A DNA stretch of 64,000 nucleotides from an uncultured Clostridia bacterium (lineage in GTDB: Bacteria; Bacillota; Clostridia; UBA1381), in contig CAUGRT010000001.1 in the NCBI GenBank assembly GCA_959602045.1, positions 100,918-164,917 on the forward strand, written 5' to 3'. How positions within the stretch are numbered: the stretch's first letter is position 1; each line of letters opens with the position of its first letter. The notes beneath the pieces are model-generated. The model was not told the origin of the DNA, made no database searches, and worked only from the letters and a program-made list of their open reading frames with translations. A program made the position numbers and the translations under genes. Shown here in pieces: positions 41,232 through 49,680 of the stretch.

Positions 41232-42836
41232 ATGTATTCAGCTGAATTTCAGGAATCATTAAAGGCAGTAGAGGCTGCCCGTAAAGAAAATATAGCATAC
41301 GAGCCAAAGCGTATGACGGCTCAGGAAAAAGAAGACCTTCTTGCCGCATATCATCCGGATTATAAGAAGCAGGAATTTTCAACACTTCAAATCGGCCCCA
41401 ACAAGGGTGAAGAAGTTCCGCATGAGCTATGCGAGCTGTTGCAGGCAAAGAGCAGAATCACAGCCGATCAAATCGACCTTTCCGATGTGAAGTATGACGT
41501 TGACGTGCTGATTATCGGCGGCGGCGGCGCCGGTTCTTCCGCAGCAATCGAGGCAGACAATGCCGGTGCAAAAGCCATGATCGTAACCAAGCTCAGAATC
41601 GGTGACGCGAACACCATGATGGCAGAGGGCGGCATTCAGGCAGCGGATAAGGAAAACGACTCCCCTGCCATCCACTTCTTAGACGCTTTCGGCGGCGGAC
41701 ATTTTGCGGCAAAAAGAGATTTGCTTGCAAAGCTTGTCTGTGATGCACCCGAAGCGATTCAGTGGCTGAACAATTTAGGCGTGGAATTTGACAAGGCGCC
41801 CGACGGTACAATGATTACCACCCACGGCGGCGGAACCTCACGTAAGAGAATGCATGCCGCAAAGGACTATTCCGGTGCGGAAATCATGAGAACTCTGCGT
41901 GATGAAGTTATCAACCGCGGAATCCCCGTTGTAGACTTCACCTCCGCAATCGAGCTGATTCTGGATGAAAACGGAAAAGCAGCCGGAGCGGTGCTGATGA
42001 ATATGGAAACGAAAGAGTTGATGGTTGCCAAGGCAAAAACTGTTATTATCGCAACCGGCGGCGCAGGTCGTATGCACTATCAGGGTTTCCCCACCTCCAA
42101 CCACTACGGCGCAACCGCAGATGGTCTGGTTCTGGGCTACAGAGTCGGCGCAAAGCTGCTTTATGCCGATACATTACAGTATCACCCGACCGGCGCAGCA
42201 TTTCCGCAGCAGATTTTCGGCGCACTCGTAACCGAAAAGGTTCGTTCACTCGGTGCAAAACTGGTGAACCGTGACGGTAAGGTATTCATGCATCCGTTGG
42301 AAACCCGTGACGTTGCGGCAGCATCAATCATTTGTGAATGTTCCGACAGAGCTGAGGGTGTTGACACCGGCAGCGGCAAGGCTGTTTGGTTGGATACTCC
42401 GATGATTGAGGAAATCGGCGGCGAGGGTACGATTGAAAGCCGTATCCCGGCAATGATGCGTATGTTCATGAGCTACGGTATCGACATCCGCAAAGAACCG
42501 ATTCTGGTATACCCGACGCTGCACTATCAAAACGGCGGACTGGATATTAATGTTGACGGTATGACAACAAACGTTGAGAACCTGTTTGTTGCCGGCGAGG
42601 CTGTCGGCGGAATCCACGGCAGAAACAGACTGATGGGTAACTCCCTGTTGGATATTATCGTATTCGGAAGAAGTGCCGGCAAGAACGCTGCAAGCAAAGC
42701 AAAAGACACAACCGTAGGAAAGCTGACGCTTTCTCATATCGAAAAATTCGATGCCGAAAGAGCAGTTGCAGGAATTGAAACAGACGCTGTTTCACCAAAG
42801 CTGCTGCCGAATTACAGCGGTCAAAAAGATATTTAA
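41232..42836 (+). CDS. Fumarate reductase flavoprotein subunit, soluble (FrdA/TfrA-like)
   Basis: The 534-residue product has the FAD Rossmann motif LIIGGGGAGSSAAIEAD, THGGGTSRKRMHAAKDYSG, the active-site LQYHPTG, TEKVRSLGAKLVNRDG with the Arg that normally stands in RGEGG, and FVAGEAVGGIHGRNRLMGNSLLDIIVFG with the catalytic-loop Arg. Where membrane-bound enzymes have SHT, whose His binds FAD covalently, it reads ANT before MMAEGG, so FAD is probably not covalently bound. No signal peptide, so it acts in the cytosol. ATG 41232 follows AAGGAGG. A perfect 13-bp hairpin ends the unit just downstream. Confidence 0.88.
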   Translation: MYSAEFQESLKAVEAARKENIAYEPKRMTAQEKEDLLAAYHPDYKKQEFSTLQIGPNKGEEVPHELCELLQAKSRITADQIDLSDVKYDVDVLIIGGGGAGSSAAIEADNAGAKAMIVTKLRIGDANTMMAEGGIQAADKENDSPAIHFLDAFGGGHFAAKRDLLAKLVCDAPEAIQWLNNLGVEFDKAPDGTMITTHGGGTSRKRMHAAKDYSGAEIMRTLRDEVINRGIPVVDFTSAIELILDENGKAAGAVLMNMETKELMVAKAKTVIIATGGAGRMHYQGFPTSNHYGATADGLVLGYRVGAKLLYADTLQYHPTGAAFPQQIFGALVTEKVRSLGAKLVNRDGKVFMHPLETRDVAAASIICECSDRAEGVDTGSGKAVWLDTPMIEEIGGEGTIESRIPAMMRMFMSYGIDIRKEPILVYPTLHYQNGGLDINVDGMTTNVENLFVAGEAVGGIHGRNRLMGNSLLDIIVFGRSAGKNAASKAKDTTVGKLTLSHIEKFDAERAVAGIETDAVSPKLLPNYSGQKDI

Positions 42837-42845
42837 AGAAACACA

Positions 42846-42880
42846 ATTCGGGAGAAGCGGCTGCTTCTCCCGAATATTTG
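42846..42880 (+). terminator. Terminator of the mdh-frd unit
   Basis: ATTCGGGAGAAGC (42846-42858) pairs perfectly with GCTTCTCCCGAAT (42863-42875) around a 4-base loop, followed by ATTTGATT. It is a strong hairpin with a weak T-tract. Confidence 0.75.
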
Positions 42881-42920
42881 ATTAAAATCGCCGCTTGATG
42901 CGGCAGAATGGAGATTGATT

Positions 42921-43250
42921 ATGATTACAATTACAGGAATTACCGATTTATTCGAGGCGCTGACGATTTTCTGTTTCGGACTCTCATGGCCAATTTCAAT
43001 CCGTAAATCCATTATATCCAGAACAGCAAAGGGAAAGAGCTTATTTTTTGAGATTTTCTTGCTGATCGGTTATGCTTTCGGAATTGCCAAAAAAATTATT
43101 GAAAGAGGAATTATCGGTAAATCAGGATTTATTTTTTATCTTAGCTTCTTCTTCTACATCTTGAACTTTATCGAAATTTCAATTGACGTTGCACTATATT
43201 TCAGAAACAGAAAGCTGGATCAAGCAGCGGAGCTTGCCGCAGCAAAATAA
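42921..43250 (+). CDS. Small membrane protein, PQ-loop/SemiSWEET-like
   Basis: The 109-residue product has three hydrophobic segments: LFEALTIFCFGLSWPISIRK, SLFFEIFLLIGYAFGIAKKI and FIFYLSFFFYILNFIEISID. The pattern WPISIRKSIISRTAKGKSL before the second helix resembles the small PQ-loop/SemiSWEET-type proteins of Firmicutes; transported substrate is unknown. ATG 42921 lies eight bases after GGAG, itself preceded by a GCCGC-TTGAT-GCGGC hairpin. It sits after the fumarate reductase terminator and before a strong terminator of its own, so it is probably a separate unit or a read-through gene. Confidence 0.6.
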   Translation: MITITGITDLFEALTIFCFGLSWPISIRKSIISRTAKGKSLFFEIFLLIGYAFGIAKKIIERGIIGKSGFIFYLSFFFYILNFIEISIDVALYFRNRKLDQAAELAAAK

Positions 43251-43325
43251 AACCTCATGCCGTTCGGCACACGGCGACTCAATTCAAAATTAAATAGATG
43301 ACTCTTTTAACAACCGGTATAAAAT

Positions 43326-43377
43326 AAAACGGAATTGACGCGGCAACTTCAAACTACCGCACCAATTCCGTTTTTTT
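43326..43377. terminator. Terminator between the membrane-protein gene and secA
   Basis: AAAACGGAATTG (43326-43337) pairs with CAATTCCGTTTT (43363-43374); inner GCGG/CCGC extends it, and a seven-T run follows. It serves convergent genes. Confidence 0.88.
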
Positions 43378-43405
43378 ATCTAACATTGATAAAGAACCCT
43401 GTTCT

Positions 43406-46132
43406 TTATTCCTTATCCTTGCCGCAACAATGCTTATATTTCTTGCCGCTTCCGCAGGGGCATGGATCATTTCTTCCCGGCTCTTTCTTCGCCGTTGCAC
43501 CCTTGCTCTTCAAAGAGCCATCTCCGCCGGTATCCAGCGGCTTTGCAACCTGTTCACGCTGAATCTGGATTCTGGGCATTGCCGAAAGCACATATCGAAC
43601 GGTATCGCGCTTAATTGCATCCAACATTCCCTGATACAATTCCGCACCGACGTTCTTGTATTCCATAACCGGGTCATGCTGACCGTATGCACGCAAACCA
43701 ATCTCGCGCTTTACATGCTCCATCTCGTCCAGATGATCCATCCAAAGCGTATCAACAACTTTCAGCATAATAACGCGCTCCAATTCACGCATATTTTCGC
43801 CGAAAATTTCCTCCTGCATTGCATAGCGCTTCATCGCAATTTCCATCAGTTGATCGTTGATGTCATTGCGCGTGATCGTTTCCAGATCTTCTTCCGCAAC
43901 ATGGAACTCATTTTCCGCTCTGAGATACGTATTTGCAAATTCAGCAATCGCGCGGAAGTTCCACTCATCCGGAATCTCCGAAATTCCGATATAATCATCC
44001 AGAGCCGAATCAATCACGCTCTCAATCATATCCTTAATTGTTCCGGAAATATCCTCGCCATCCAAAACCTTCTGACGCTGAGCATAAATAATCTTACGCT
44101 GCTCATTCATAACTTCGTCATACTGGAGGACGTGCTTACGCGAATCAAAGTTTCTGCTTTCCAGATTCTTCTGCGCATTCTCAATCGCGTTTGTCAGCAT
44201 TTTCGCTTCAATCGGCTGATCTTCTTCCAGTCCCAATGTTTCAACCATCTTCTTAACTCTCTCCGATCCGAAGATTCTCATCAGATCATCGTCAAGCGAA
44301 AGGAAGAACCGTGACGCACCCGGGTCGCCCTGACGTCCGGCACGACCGCGAAGCTGATTATCAATACGTCTGGACTCATGACGCTCTGTACCGATAATAA
44401 AGAGTCCGCCTGCTTTTTTGACTTCCTCCTGCTCCGGCTTAATCTGCGCCTTGAATTTATCATTTAATTCCGTAAAGGTCTTTCTTGCATTGATGATTTC
44501 TTCATCATCCGTATCGCCGAAACCGGTTGCTTCTGCGATCATCTCATCGCTAAAGCCCATTTTCGCCATTTCGTGCTTTGCCATATACTCCGCATTACCG
44601 CCAAGCATAATATCCGTTCCACGACCTGCCATATTGGTAGCAATCGTTACCGCGCCCTTTTTACCGGCTTGCGCAACAATTTCCGCTTCTTTCTCGTGGT
44701 ATTTCGCATTCAATACCTCATGCGGAATTCCCTGGCGTTTGAGCAATGCACTCAATTGCTCCGATTTATCGACATTGACCGTGCCGACCAGTACAGGCTG
44801 TCCCTTTTCGTGACATTCCTTAATCTGGCGAATAACAGCAATATATTTTCCCTGTTCTGTTTTATAAACCGAGTCATGCATATCCATACGGATTACCGGC
44901 TTATTGGTCGGAACCGCAACGCAGTCCAATTTATAAATATGCTGGAACTCCTCTTCCTCGGTCAGCGCCGTACCGGTCATACCGGACAGCTTTCCGTAAA
45001 GACGGAAGAAATTCTGGAACGTAATCGTTGCCAGTGTTCTGGATTCCGCCTCAACCTTAACACCCTCTTTAGCTTCAATCGCCTGGTGCAAGCCATCGCT
45101 ATAGCGGCGTCCCGGCATGATACGTCCGGTAAACTCGTCCACAATCAGAACCTCGCCGTCTTTTACAACATACTGCTGATCGCGGTGCATAACGCCGTTT
45201 GCGTGCAGCGCCTGGTTGATATGGTGAAGCAGCTTCATGTTTTCGGGATCCGAAAGGTTTTCCACACCAAATCCCTGCTCGGCTTTCTTAACACCGCGTT
45301 CCGTTAAGGTTGCGGTTTTCGCCTTTTCGTCCACAATATAATCAGCGTCTACATCAACGTCCAACTGCTTATCGTCATGCTCGGTTAATACCAACTTCTT
45401 CAAGCGCTTTGCAAACATATCCGCAACGCGGTATAAATCACTGGAGGTATCGCCCGGTCCCGAAATGATCAACGGTGTTCTCGCCTCATCAATCAAGATG
45501 GAGTCCACCTCATCCACGATGGCATAATTATGCCCTCTCTGAACCATTTCTTCCTTATGAACGACCATGTTATCACGCAGATAATCAAAGCCCAGTTCGT
45601 TGTTTGTGCCGTAGGTGATGTCGCTTGCATATGCCGCACGGCGCTCCTCTTGGCTCTTATCATGAATAATCAAACCGCATGACATACCGAGGAAACGGTA
45701 CACCTTTCCCATCCACTCGCTATCACGCTTTGCAAGGTAATCGTTGACGGTAACGATATGTACGCCCTTACCCGTCAGCGCGTTCAAATATGCCGGAAGC
45801 GTAGACACAAGCGTCTTACCTTCACCGGTTTTCATTTCGGCGATTCTTCCCTGATGCAGAATAACACCGCCGACAACCTGGCATGGGAAATGCTTCATTC
45901 CAAGCACTCTCCAGCTCGCCTCTCTCATAACGGCAAAAGCCTCCGGGAGAAGGTCGTCCAAGGTTTCTCCGTTCTTCAATCTTTCCTTAAATTCAGGAGT
46001 CTTTGCTTTTAATTCAGCGTCCGTCAGCTTTGCGGTTGCCTCCTCCAAAGCCAAAACCTTATCGGCTATCGGTTTTACCTTTTTCAGCTCCCGATCGGAA
46101 TAGGTGCCGAAAATTTTATCAAAAAAACTCAA
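43406..46132 (-). CDS. secA: Preprotein translocase ATPase SecA
   Basis: SecA drives protein export through SecYEG. The 908-residue product has the DEAD motor with EMKTGEGKTLVSTLPAYL (Walker A), VDEVDSILIDEARTPL, the pre-protein cross-linking domain, TNMAGRGTDIMLGG, the QLRGRAGRQGDPG motif VI, the helical wing/scaffold and the C-terminal zinc motif CPCGSGKKYKHCCG. The start is uncertain. TTG 46130-46132 gives the usual N-terminus (SFFDKIFGTYSDREL) ten bases after AAAGGA, while GTG at 46139-46141 lies only one base from that site. Confidence 0.95.
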   Translation of the reverse strand: MSFFDKIFGTYSDRELKKVKPIADKVLALEEATAKLTDAELKAKTPEFKERLKNGETLDDLLPEAFAVMREASWRVLGMKHFPCQVVGGVILHQGRIAEMKTGEGKTLVSTLPAYLNALTGKGVHIVTVNDYLAKRDSEWMGKVYRFLGMSCGLIIHDKSQEERRAAYASDITYGTNNELGFDYLRDNMVVHKEEMVQRGHNYAIVDEVDSILIDEARTPLIISGPGDTSSDLYRVADMFAKRLKKLVLTEHDDKQLDVDVDADYIVDEKAKTATLTERGVKKAEQGFGVENLSDPENMKLLHHINQALHANGVMHRDQQYVVKDGEVLIVDEFTGRIMPGRRYSDGLHQAIEAKEGVKVEAESRTLATITFQNFFRLYGKLSGMTGTALTEEEEFQHIYKLDCVAVPTNKPVIRMDMHDSVYKTEQGKYIAVIRQIKECHEKGQPVLVGTVNVDKSEQLSALLKRQGIPHEVLNAKYHEKEAEIVAQAGKKGAVTIATNMAGRGTDIMLGGNAEYMAKHEMAKMGFSDEMIAEATGFGDTDDEEIINARKTFTELNDKFKAQIKPEQEEVKKAGGLFIIGTERHESRRIDNQLRGRAGRQGDPGASRFFLSLDDDLMRIFGSERVKKMVETLGLEEDQPIEAKMLTNAIENAQKNLESRNFDSRKHVLQYDEVMNEQRKIIYAQRQKVLDGEDISGTIKDMIESVIDSALDDYIGISEIPDEWNFRAIAEFANTYLRAENEFHVAEEDLETITRNDINDQLMEIAMKRYAMQEEIFGENMRELERVIMLKVVDTLWMDHLDEMEHVKREIGLRAYGQHDPVMEYKNVGAELYQGMLDAIKRDTVRYVLSAMPRIQIQREQVAKPLDTGGDGSLKSKGATAKKEPGRNDPCPCGSGKKYKHCCGKDKE

Positions 46133-46233
46133 TCGTTTCACATCCTTTTTTATTATCCATTCTTTCGAATGGCAAAAAACATACTATACTTTTTATTATA
46201 ACACATAATTTAGAGAATTACCACTGTTTTTTG

Positions 46234-47175
46234 TTAATTTTTTTTAAATTTTTGAAAATAATTTTTGATTTCCTCATCAATCGGCGCTCCGGGCGCAATA
46301 AGATGAATCCGCTGATCTCTGCGAAACCATGTCAACTGCCGCTTTGCATATCGACGTGAGCTCATTTTTATCAGCTCTTTACATTCCTCACGCGTCATCG
46401 CACCGTCCAGATATTCCGCGGTTTCCTTATACCCGATTCCCTGCATGGACTGCATTTCCTTTGTACATCCCATTGCCAGAAGCTTTCTCACCTCGTCCTC
46501 CAAACCGCTGTCAAACATCATGTCAACGCGCCGGTTAATGCGCTCATATAGCACGCTACGCTCGTAATTTGGCATCAGCATCAGCGGCTCATAGCGGCTT
46601 TCAACCTGTTGAGTTTCCCGTTGATGCACGGAAATCGGCTTTCCGGTTGCGCGATAAAATTCAATCGCGCGTACAATCCGGCGCAGATTATTCGGATGCA
46701 TTCCGGCAGCCGCCTCCGGATCAATCTCCGCCAACATTTCCAACAAATATTCCGCTCCTTTTTCCGCCGCAATGGCGTTAAGCTCCGCACGGATTTCGGG
46801 ATTCGTTCCCTCCTCGCCGAAGGTCACGTCATTAACAACGCTGTTGATATAAAGTCCCGTTCCTCCGGCAAGAATCGGCATTTTACCGCGTTCGATAATC
46901 TCCCGAATCGTTCGGTGTGCCAGCGGCACATAATCCGCCACGCTGAACGGCTCGCGCGGATCGACAAAACCCACAAGATGGTGCTTTGCCGCCGCCAATT
47001 CCTCCTCGGTTGGCTTTGCCGTTCCGATATCCATGTATTGATAAATCTGCATGCTGTCGGCATTCACAACTTCACCGCCGCTCAGCTGCGCCGCCTTGAT
47101 CGCCAGCGCGGTTTTCCCGCTTGCGGTCGGGCCGCAGATGACGATTAACGGAAGTTTTTCCATATTAATGACCAT
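46234..47175 (-). CDS. miaA: tRNA dimethylallyltransferase
   Basis: MiaA adds the isopentenyl group to A37 of tRNAs reading UNN codons; MiaB, coded at 53266, then methylthiolates it. The 313-residue product has the P-loop ICGPTASGKTALAI, NADSMQIYQYMDIGTAKPT, the DMAPP-site GGTGLYINSVV, RRIVRAIEFYRATGKPIS and the C-terminal RRYAKRQLTWFRRD. ATG 47173-47175 follows AAAGGA. Follows mutL by 20 bases on the same strand, as in many bacteria. Confidence 0.95.
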   Translation of the reverse strand: MVINMEKLPLIVICGPTASGKTALAIKAAQLSGGEVVNADSMQIYQYMDIGTAKPTEEELAAAKHHLVGFVDPREPFSVADYVPLAHRTIREIIERGKMPILAGGTGLYINSVVNDVTFGEEGTNPEIRAELNAIAAEKGAEYLLEMLAEIDPEAAAGMHPNNLRRIVRAIEFYRATGKPISVHQRETQQVESRYEPLMLMPNYERSVLYERINRRVDMMFDSGLEDEVRKLLAMGCTKEMQSMQGIGYKETAEYLDGAMTREECKELIKMSSRRYAKRQLTWFRRDQRIHLIAPGAPIDEEIKNYFQKFKKN

Positions 47176-47194
47176 TAAATCCTTTCAATTCATA

Positions 47195-49270
47195 TTATAC
47201 GATTCGCTTAAAATCCTTTTCGATTTCCCGTTTTGTCTTTACAATCGTAATGGGACGCCCATGGGGACAGGTATTCTTTTTGCTGCGCTCCAAAAGCAAA
47301 ACCTTTCTTACCAGCGTTTCCATTTCTTCCATTGAAAGCTTATGATTCGCCTTGACCGCCGATTTGCACGCCACCGTATACAAAAGCCGCTGACGAACGT
47401 CGGAAATCAATTCATTTCGTCCCTCGCCAAACTGCGTGATTAATTCAACCAACAAATCCTCCGCGTCACTCATGTCCACATCGGACGGAATCCCGACAAT
47501 TTGAACGGTTCCGTTATTCTCACTACAGTCAAATCCTAATCGGTGCAGTTCCTCCTCAGCCTCCGCATAATATCCGGCTTCAGCGCCGTCCAGATGCACC
47601 TCCACCGGCTCAATCAGCATTTGAGAATAAATCCCCTTATGATTTAACTCCTCCAAAAGCTCCTCATATTTTAAGCGTTCATGCGCCGCATGCTGATCAA
47701 TAATCAGCATGGAAAGATCTTTTTCTACAATAATGTAAGTATCAAAAATCTGTCCTGCCACCTTGAAGTATTCCAGAATTTCCTCTTGATCATCAGACGG
47801 TGTTTCAAAATCCTCCGGCGCTGCCTGCGGTATTTCCTGCTGCTCCGCTTTTTGCTCTGCTTTCTTTTTGTATTGCAGAATCACGCTGTCTTTCGGCAGA
47901 TACTTCGGCTCGGTTTCTTCTCCCGTACCGCTGATGACCTCCAAAATTTCCCGTCTTAACGGCGGTGCTGTTTCTGTGCTTTGCGCAATCGGTGCTGCTG
48001 TTACATCCGAAACAAACTGCTTACTGGATTCCGTTAAGATACTGCTGAAATTTTCTTTTAATGTTTTTCCGTTGGCATACGGGGTTTTAGTGTCCCTAAA
48101 AGACGTTTCAGGTTTAGTGTCCTCAATCGCTTTTTGCGGCGTACCCGCTTTATTGTCCCCTCCGGAATCCTTTTTCAAAAACGGATTCTCTCTCGGATTA
48201 AAATTCTTCGTTTCGGGGCGATGCAGCATATTCGTTGGGATTCCCAAAAAGTCCGTTGCTTTTTCCGGTTCCGCTTCCTGCTCCGGAATCGCGTAGAGTG
48301 CATTCTTCACCCCATAATAAACGGTATGATACACCAGACGATCATCCGAAAACTTCACTTCAAGCTTTGTCGGATGTACGTTAATATCAATCAACAGAGG
48401 ATTGATTTCAATATTCAATACCGCCAGCGGAAATTTCCCGATCATAATCTGATTTTTGAATGCCTCCTCAAGCGCATTCATCAGCTTTGGGCTTTTCACA
48501 TAGCGCTTATTGACAAAAAAGCTTTCGTGACTTCGGTTGGGTCGGGCAACATTCCCGTTGCCGATAACGCCGCTCACAATCACTCCGTCATTTTCATAAT
48601 GTACAGGAATTAAATTTCTGGCGTAATCCCGTCCGTATACGGTACAAACCGCATTGCTTAAATTACTGTCCCCAGGACTGAACAATTTTTCTTTTCCGTT
48701 CACAAGCAGCCGGAAAGAAATCTCCGGATGTGCAAAAATAAAACGCGACATAATATCGGTGATATATCCCACCTCGGTTGCGTCCTTCTTTAAAAACTTT
48801 GCTCTCGCCGGAGTGTTGAAAAACAAATCCTCCACAATCACAGCCGTTCCGCGCTGCAAACCGGCTTCATCCGAGGAAAGAATCTCGCCGCCGGCGCATT
48901 TCACGCAAACGCCGTCCCCCTCCTTTTGACGAGTATACAAGCTTACGCGCGCAACCGCACCGATACTGGAGAGTGCTTCTCCGCGAAACCCCAAAGTATA
49001 GATCGCGTCCAGATCTTCTTCCGATTTTATTTTGCTCGTTGCATGGCGCAGGAAACAGATTTTTGCGTCCTCTGCATTCATGCCCTTGCCGTTATCCGTG
49101 ACACGGATATAAGTAGAACCGCCCTTTGCAATATCGACCGTAATCGTAGACGCGCCGGCATCAATCGAGTTTTCCACCAACTCTTTCACAACGCTTGCCG
49201 GGCGTTCTACGACCTCGCCTGCCGCGATTTTATTCGAAATTTCTCCGGGAAGTATATTAATGATTCCCAT
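47195..49270 (-). CDS. mutL: DNA mismatch repair protein MutL
   Basis: The 691-residue product has the GHKL ATPase domain: ISNKIAAGEVVERPASVVKE (Asn/Glu), DNGKGM, LGFRGEALSSI and the late GTAVIVEDLFFNTPAR. A variable Pro/Glu/Lys-rich linker (about residues 340-500) leads to a C-terminal domain with DQHAAHERLKYE, the metal-binding DQHA(x)2E endonuclease motif, and CPHGRPI. It should thus be a nicking MutL, as in bacteria without MutH. ATG 49268-49270 is 12 bases after AAAGGA. A palindromic repeat lies directly upstream and a second one separates it from mutS. Confidence 0.95.
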   Translation of the reverse strand: MGIINILPGEISNKIAAGEVVERPASVVKELVENSIDAGASTITVDIAKGGSTYIRVTDNGKGMNAEDAKICFLRHATSKIKSEEDLDAIYTLGFRGEALSSIGAVARVSLYTRQKEGDGVCVKCAGGEILSSDEAGLQRGTAVIVEDLFFNTPARAKFLKKDATEVGYITDIMSRFIFAHPEISFRLLVNGKEKLFSPGDSNLSNAVCTVYGRDYARNLIPVHYENDGVIVSGVIGNGNVARPNRSHESFFVNKRYVKSPKLMNALEEAFKNQIMIGKFPLAVLNIEINPLLIDINVHPTKLEVKFSDDRLVYHTVYYGVKNALYAIPEQEAEPEKATDFLGIPTNMLHRPETKNFNPRENPFLKKDSGGDNKAGTPQKAIEDTKPETSFRDTKTPYANGKTLKENFSSILTESSKQFVSDVTAAPIAQSTETAPPLRREILEVISGTGEETEPKYLPKDSVILQYKKKAEQKAEQQEIPQAAPEDFETPSDDQEEILEYFKVAGQIFDTYIIVEKDLSMLIIDQHAAHERLKYEELLEELNHKGIYSQMLIEPVEVHLDGAEAGYYAEAEEELHRLGFDCSENNGTVQIVGIPSDVDMSDAEDLLVELITQFGEGRNELISDVRQRLLYTVACKSAVKANHKLSMEEMETLVRKVLLLERSKKNTCPHGRPITIVKTKREIEKDFKRIV

Positions 49271-49338
49271 AAAATAATACCATCCTTTCAGATAGTTTTG
49301 ATTCAATCCGACCATTACATAATGTGATTTTTCGTGAA

Positions 49339-49431
49339 AAATTTTCATCTGTTTTTCGATCTGCTGCGGCTCAAACATCCGCTGCATTGCGCGGAACTCG
49401 CCTTCATAGGTCGAAAAGCAGATGAAAATTC
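49339..49431 (+). repeat. Palindromic repeat element, copy 7
   Basis: Arms AATTTTCATCTGTTTTTCGA... and ...TCGAAAAGCAGATGAAAATT pair with one to two mismatches around the core. An outer CAATCC...GGATTG pair continues the symmetry. It lies about 70 bases upstream of the mutL ATG. Confidence 0.85.
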
Positions 49432-49576
49432 TTGCTGACAAATTTGGATTGTTGATTTTACTGTCCCTTGCGTCTTGATTGAATCGTGTGCATTAAATTT
49501 AGTAAGTGCAAATAAGAAATATATGTATTGATTCTATTTACTTTTTGTGGCTGCATAAAATCCGAATGCAGCGATA

Positions 49577-49674
49577 GGGGATTGCATGTGTATTGATTCC
49601 GTTCCGGCTCAGACATCCGCTACGCTGCGCGGAGTAGAACTCGCCTGCACAAAATCAATACACATGCAATCCCG
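49577..49674 (+). repeat. Palindromic repeat element, copy 8
   Basis: Perfect 21-base arms GGGATTGCATGTGTATTGATT / AATCAATACACATGCAATCCC enclose the core. The arms are unlike those of copy 7, only 150 bases away. It ends seven bases from the mutS stop codon. Confidence 0.92.
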
Positions 49675-49680
49675 CGAAAG

